NCBI GenBank assembly: GCA_017165825.1
Contig: CM029376.1
Location: 24,888,743-24,952,742, forward strand
Source of the DNA: Hepsetus odoe
Lineage: Eukaryota > Chordata > Actinopteri > Characiformes > Hepsetidae
DNA: 64,000 nucleotides
Direction of reading: 5' to 3'
Both the position numbers and the translations under genes were made by a program. Under the pieces are notes generated by a model. The model saw nothing but the letters and a program-made list of their open reading frames with translations, made no database searches and was not told the origin of the DNA. This document shows positions 57,768-64,000 of this stretch, in pieces (the stretch's first letter is position 1; each line of letters starts with the position of its first letter).

Positions 57768-58700
57768 TGTAAATACACACAGTGCGTGTACTTTAAAAGG
57801 GGGAATTAAAAAGGAGGGCGAGCAAAGAGGGAGAATCAAAGCTGGGACTATTTCTTCAGCGGCCTCAAATCTTGTGAATGGGCTCTTTAATGCAATTGTC
57901 TTTTAGCAATTGAGCGCCCCACTGCGCTGTTGTAGCTTTTCTCTCTTTTTTTCCAGCCCCTAACGACACACATAGTCAGTTACACAATCGCGTCCGAATT
58001 TAAGAAATTACTTTTTTTCCGCGCGCCCAATAAAACAAGAAAGAGAAAGAACAACAACAACAACAACAACAAAACAACCAAAAATACAACCATTGGGGAG
58101 AATTGGGTTGGGGGTCATGGTGAGCCACAGTATTGAGGAAGGGGGCGAGCTGAGATGGTTGTAGGGTTTTTTTTTTTTTTGGAGGGTTGGGGAAAAGGGA
58201 GGGGGGACCTTCCCTTCAGCTCTTTGTATCTTCTCAGAGTTGTTGGTACGTTTAGTTGGAAGCTGTGTAGCTAGTTAGGGAGCCCCGGGTTTTACTCTCT
58301 GGGTTTTGGTGTCGAGGCAGAATAGAGGGTATTGTTCAAATCCAGCGGCCTTTGTTTGGTGGCCTTCACCCCCTCCTGCCTTCACTTTTACGGAGCAGCC
58401 AGGCGAGGTAGACAGCGTGTGGCACCACAAGAGTGGATCTGAAGTGCAGAAAAAGAGTGCACCCCCCTCCTCCCCTCCCTTTTCCTCCCTAATAGCAACC
58501 CCAACCCCATCTGAAGTTTCATCTCCAAATAGAGAAGCGAGTCAAGACGACCAGCAGATTTTACACCAACTTTTACAAGCCCCCTCCCAATCCAGTCCAA
58601 GCTCCCCTTTCCTGACCCATGCACGGCAGTTTTGTAGGTGCAATGCAATGACACACAATCATGGGTAGGTGTACTAATAAAATCTTCTGCTTTGTCCTAG
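56290..58700 (+). other. pax6: pax6 intron between leader exons, with a conserved-looking block
   Basis: A (CA)n tract lies at 56671-56727, AT-rich sequence at 56800-57190, (TAA)n at 57602-57646 and (CA)n at 57727-57768. The stretch 57195-57425 stands out as CpG-containing, repeat-free sequence with TTTAATTAAGGGGC and ACATCATTAACTACAG motifs, and 57835-57960 is similar; both are enhancer candidates. From 58085 to 58660 the sequence is G- then C-rich with no recognised element. Confidence 0.45.
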
Positions 58701-58769
58701 GGAATTATTAACTAGGGTGACGCAGATGAGTCTATAAATTGTTTTAAGCGGACAGTCAACAGTTTCCAG
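58701..58769 (+). other. pax6: Candidate alternative leader exon equivalent to mammalian exon 3
   Basis: A consensus acceptor (tttgtcctag, ending 58700) is followed by 69 bases resembling the 77-base mammalian exon 3 as I remember it: TAACTAGGG near the start, CGCAGATG in the middle, and GGACAG...TTTCCAG at the end. The donor is GCAAGT, a GC-type donor. If spliced in after 56289, the frame from the ATG at 56277 reads MPQKGNY and stops, as the mammalian upstream ORF does, and Pax6 would start at the ATGs of the next exon. If it is skipped, the extended protein is made. Its ATG at 58726 opens a three-codon frame. Similarity was judged from memory. Confidence 0.7.
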
Positions 58770-58972
58770 GCAAGTTTAACCCGCTAAAACTGTCTAAAAA
58801 CTACTTTTTGTGGAGACAGTAGTGCTGATGCAGTAACTCAGAGCACCTGCTAACGTTTCTGCACACATAGCAAGAACACATATGAAGAAATGCAATACAT
58901 TCTTTTCTTGCTCCTTGAAAGGAAGACTGATGTGCCAACTGACCCTGTTTGTTGTTTCTTGACGACTAATAG

Positions 58973-59026
58973 AGTACTATAACCGGACCACGTGGGAGTC
59001 TGGTGTAGCTTCCATGATGCAAAACA
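58973..59026 (+). CDS. pax6: pax6 coding exon with internal MM start (mammalian exon 4 equivalent)
   Basis: The acceptor AG is at 58971-58972 and the donor gtaagt at 59027. The 54 bases complete E5 and encode YYNRATWESGVASMMQN plus the first base of S. The tandem ATG-ATG at 59014-59019 aligns with the single ATG that starts mammalian Pax6 (MQNSHSG). The second ATG has A at -3, so leaky or exon-3-dependent initiation here could give the canonical short N-terminus. The bases before the ATGs still resemble the 5' UTR part of mammalian exon 4, so this segment looks like former leader sequence that is read as protein in fish. Confidence 0.95.
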
Positions 59027-62259
<3,233 letters not shown>

Positions 62260-62301
62260 ACCCAAGCTGATGCAAAAGTCCAAGTGCTGGACAATGAAAA
62301 C
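62260..62301 (+). CDS. pax6: pax6 alternative exon 5a (14-residue insert)
   Basis: This 42-base phase-0 cassette (acceptor gttgtag, donor gtaagc) encodes TQADAKVQVLDNEN. In Pax6(5a) the insert falls in the PAI subdomain, disrupts its DNA contacts and makes the protein use the C-terminal RED subdomain on different sites. The remembered mammalian sequence ends NQN, so only Q-to-E at position 13 differs. The acceptor follows a weak, interrupted pyrimidine tract (tatatttcttgtgttgtag), typical of a regulated cassette. The next intron is only 114 bases. Skipping keeps the frame. Confidence 0.97.
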
Positions 62302-62415
62302 GTAAGCTTATCATTGTTTGGACGCTTTAACACATAACATTTCAGGCGCGTTTTTAATTAATATCATGCGATTTTTTTGTGTGTCTCTCTCCTTTTTTCC
62401 TTCCTCCCCGTCCAG

Positions 62416-62631
62416 GTGTCCAACGGCTGCGTCAGTAAGATCCTGGGCAGGTATTATGAGACGGGCTCCATCCGACCGCGCGCCATCGGAGGCAGTAAAC
62501 CCCGAGTAGCCACTCCGGAGGTGGTCGGCAAAATCGCCCAGTTCAAGAGGGAGTGCCCGTCCATCTTCGCGTGGGAGATCCGGGACAGACTGCTGTCGGA
62601 GGGCATCTGCACCAACGACAACATCCCGAGC
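62416..62631 (+). CDS. pax6: pax6 paired-box exon 6
   Basis: The 216-base exon (acceptor tccag ending 62415, donor gtaagt at 62632) encodes 72 residues from VSNGCVSKILGRYYETG to CTNDNIPS. This includes the PAI recognition helix (NGCVSKILGRYYETGS), the linker that lies in the minor groove (IRPRAIGGSKPR), and the start of the RED subdomain (TPEVVGKIAQFKRECPSIFAWEIRDRLLSEG). Compared with mammalian Pax6 from memory, VVGKIAQF replaces VVSKIAQY and EGIC replaces EGVC, mild changes of the kind that separate fish ohnologs. A longer open frame (62377-62874) reads through both flanking introns and is not a protein of its own. Confidence 0.99.
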
Positions 62632-62800
62632 GTAAGTGCCACTTCTGCCTGGCACGACCTTGAGCGCCCGACCCAAATCGATCCCTTCCGACCAACACGA
62701 GGACTCTCATTTGTTGATTTAATTATTCGCCCTTTTTCTTGTCCAGTCCATATCTGGATCAATGCGGTGCCATCCCGTCTTTCTGCCTCTCGTCTTTCAG

Positions 62801-62966
62801 GTGTCATCCATAAACAGAGTGCTGCGCAACCTGGCGAGCGAAAAGCAACAGATGGGCGCAGATGGCATGTATGAGAAGCTGAGGATGTTGAACGGACAGA
62901 CGGGGACATGGGGCACACGGCCGGGCTGGTACCCCGGAACCTCTGTGCCAGGACAGCCTAATCAAG
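62801..62966 (+). CDS. pax6: pax6 exon 7 (end of paired domain and start of linker)
   Basis: The 166-base exon (acceptor ctttcag ending 62800, donor gtagga at 62967) encodes VSSINRVLRNLASEKQQMGA, then DGMYEKLRMLNGQTGTWGTR, then PGWYPGTSVPGQPNQ, plus the first base of the next codon. It holds the last RED helix (SINRVLRNLASEK) and the first part of the linker to the homeodomain. Its length and exit phase match mammalian exon 7. E for D in MYEKL, T for S in QTGTWG and N for T in GQPNQ are substitutions I remember from fish Pax6. This is the last exon in the window. Confidence 0.98.
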
Positions 62967-64000
62967 GTAGGAAGGGCTGTGTCTTCTCTTTATGGTGATG
63001 ATGATGATGCTGATGCTGCTGCTGCTGCTGCTGCTGATAATGATGATTATTATTATTGTCACTATTATTCAAGCTGTTTATGTCTCACATGCACAGTTAT
63101 ACCAGCACAGTGCATTAAGCTATTGGGCCTGTTCTGAAGGTTATTAAGATCATTTGAAATCATCAATAGCTCATAGATTTCTGTAAGGCTTATCAAATGA
63201 AAGTAAATCTAGTGCCCCATCCAAAACTTTGCAGTGACATGTTCTCCTGAGTTGCTCCTAAGACCTGTGCAAGACTTCAGCCAATGCTAGAAAAAGAGAA
63301 TAACGTGTATGACACCGGTTAATCTGTCTCTAACACCGTACACCCCTATATTATTATTCCTAATTCCATGATCATGGATCTGAGTTTATGGAACAGTTTA
63401 AAACAGTAGCCTTTAAAAATCTCAGCGTTAATCTTCATATTCGTGCTGCGTTATGGGGCGTCACATGCCTGATTGCAGAATATTTCAGCATTTTCGTTGG
63501 GAAGCTAGGCCCATTTGTCATCACAGATCACGATTACCAATGATCGATGAAAATCAACCTGTTGTGGAAATCCCTCCGAAATTCCCCCCCACCTGTCTGT
63601 ATTGGTGGGTTTGGGGGTGGTGGGATGGGTGGGGGGGTATCTGTACAAAAGGATGTTTCTGTCACGCGTTAGAATTTGTTATGGGAACAGTGCTGTGGCT
63701 GTGTAATTGCTCATTAGAGAGCGTTTTGTATCTCATTAAGGCGACATGAATGAGCGTCTAGCTGCACAGAGACAGCAGCTGCAGAAATGCCCCCCCCCCT
63801 CCTCATCACCAATTACACATGTCACTTTATAAGAGCACAGCGCGGGACGGACACGAGAAACATCCACAGAATGCTCTTTGCTTTCCGTCTAATATCTGCC
63901 TATTAAACCCTTGACCCATTCACAACAAACGGCCAGCAATTAGCACCTGCCGACCAAAAGAGTCCTGCTAGTCTATTGATAAAAGCTGGAGACTATGCAC
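62967..64000 (+). other. pax6: pax6 intron 7 (start)
   Basis: The intron opens with (GAT)n and (CTG)n triplets (62994-63047). A short piece at 63066-63106 (TTCAAGCTGTTTATG then CACATGCACAGTTATAC) is shared with a dispersed repeat at 41756-41800. Sequence from 63400 to 63900 is repeat-poor with GTGTAATTGCTCATTAGAG and TCTCATTAAGGCG-type motifs and looks like conserved intronic sequence. Runs of C at 63583-63590 and 63790-63799 would be difficult to sequence. Confidence 0.45.

Noticed and set aside
62377..62874. 165-codon plus frame containing paired-domain sequence
   Set aside because: It is pax6 exon 6 read through both flanking introns. The consensus sites at 62415/62416 and 62631/62632 define the real exon.

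Overview
The window is vertebrate DNA from a ray-finned (teleost) fish. Three things show this: spliced pax6 exons at the right end whose protein carries the N-terminal extension and residue choices I remember from fish Pax6; several fish-type tRNA-derived SINE families; and dense (CA)n, (GA)n and (GATA)n microsatellites. An otophysan fish would fit the SINEs, but I cannot name the species.

The only protein-coding gene I can support is the 5' half of pax6, on the plus strand from about 52.4 or 55.7 kb and running off the right edge. All coding exons up to the end of the paired box are readable with intact splice sites: 56277-56289, 58973-59026, 61456-61586, the alternative 42-base exon 5a at 62260-62301, 62416-62631 and 62801-62966. 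Together they encode 207 residues (193 without exon 5a). The homeobox exons lie beyond the window. Upstream, a P1-type first exon ending at 55998 and a 69-base exon matching mammalian exon 3 (58701-58769, GC donor) are recognisable against the mammalian 5' UTR as I remember it. A candidate P0 promoter and exon end at 52758. Including or skipping the 69-base exon would decide whether the ATG at 56277 opens a 7-codon upstream ORF or an N-terminally extended Pax6.

From 1 to about 52 kb I find no gene. In other vertebrates this is the 5' side of pax6 (towards rcn1 and wt1), a regulatory landscape. From 1 to about 41 kb, stretches of unique, homeodomain-motif-rich sequence that look like conserved non-coding elements alternate with about 20 copies of one SINE family (called SINE-A here), a few copies of other SINEs, three 3' ends of a non-LTR retrotransposon, Tc1-like remnants and long microsatellites. 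SINE-A stops near 41.05 kb. From there to the right edge I see only simple repeats, Tc1-like pieces and GGTTCT-rich repeats. A CTCF-like motif (43.17 kb) and an orphan CpG island (44.3-44.8 kb) lie just inside the SINE-free part.

Regulatory calls other than splice sites are inferences from position and motif content; I had no alignment or database. Long open frames across (CA)n and (GA)n tracts were rejected as genes.
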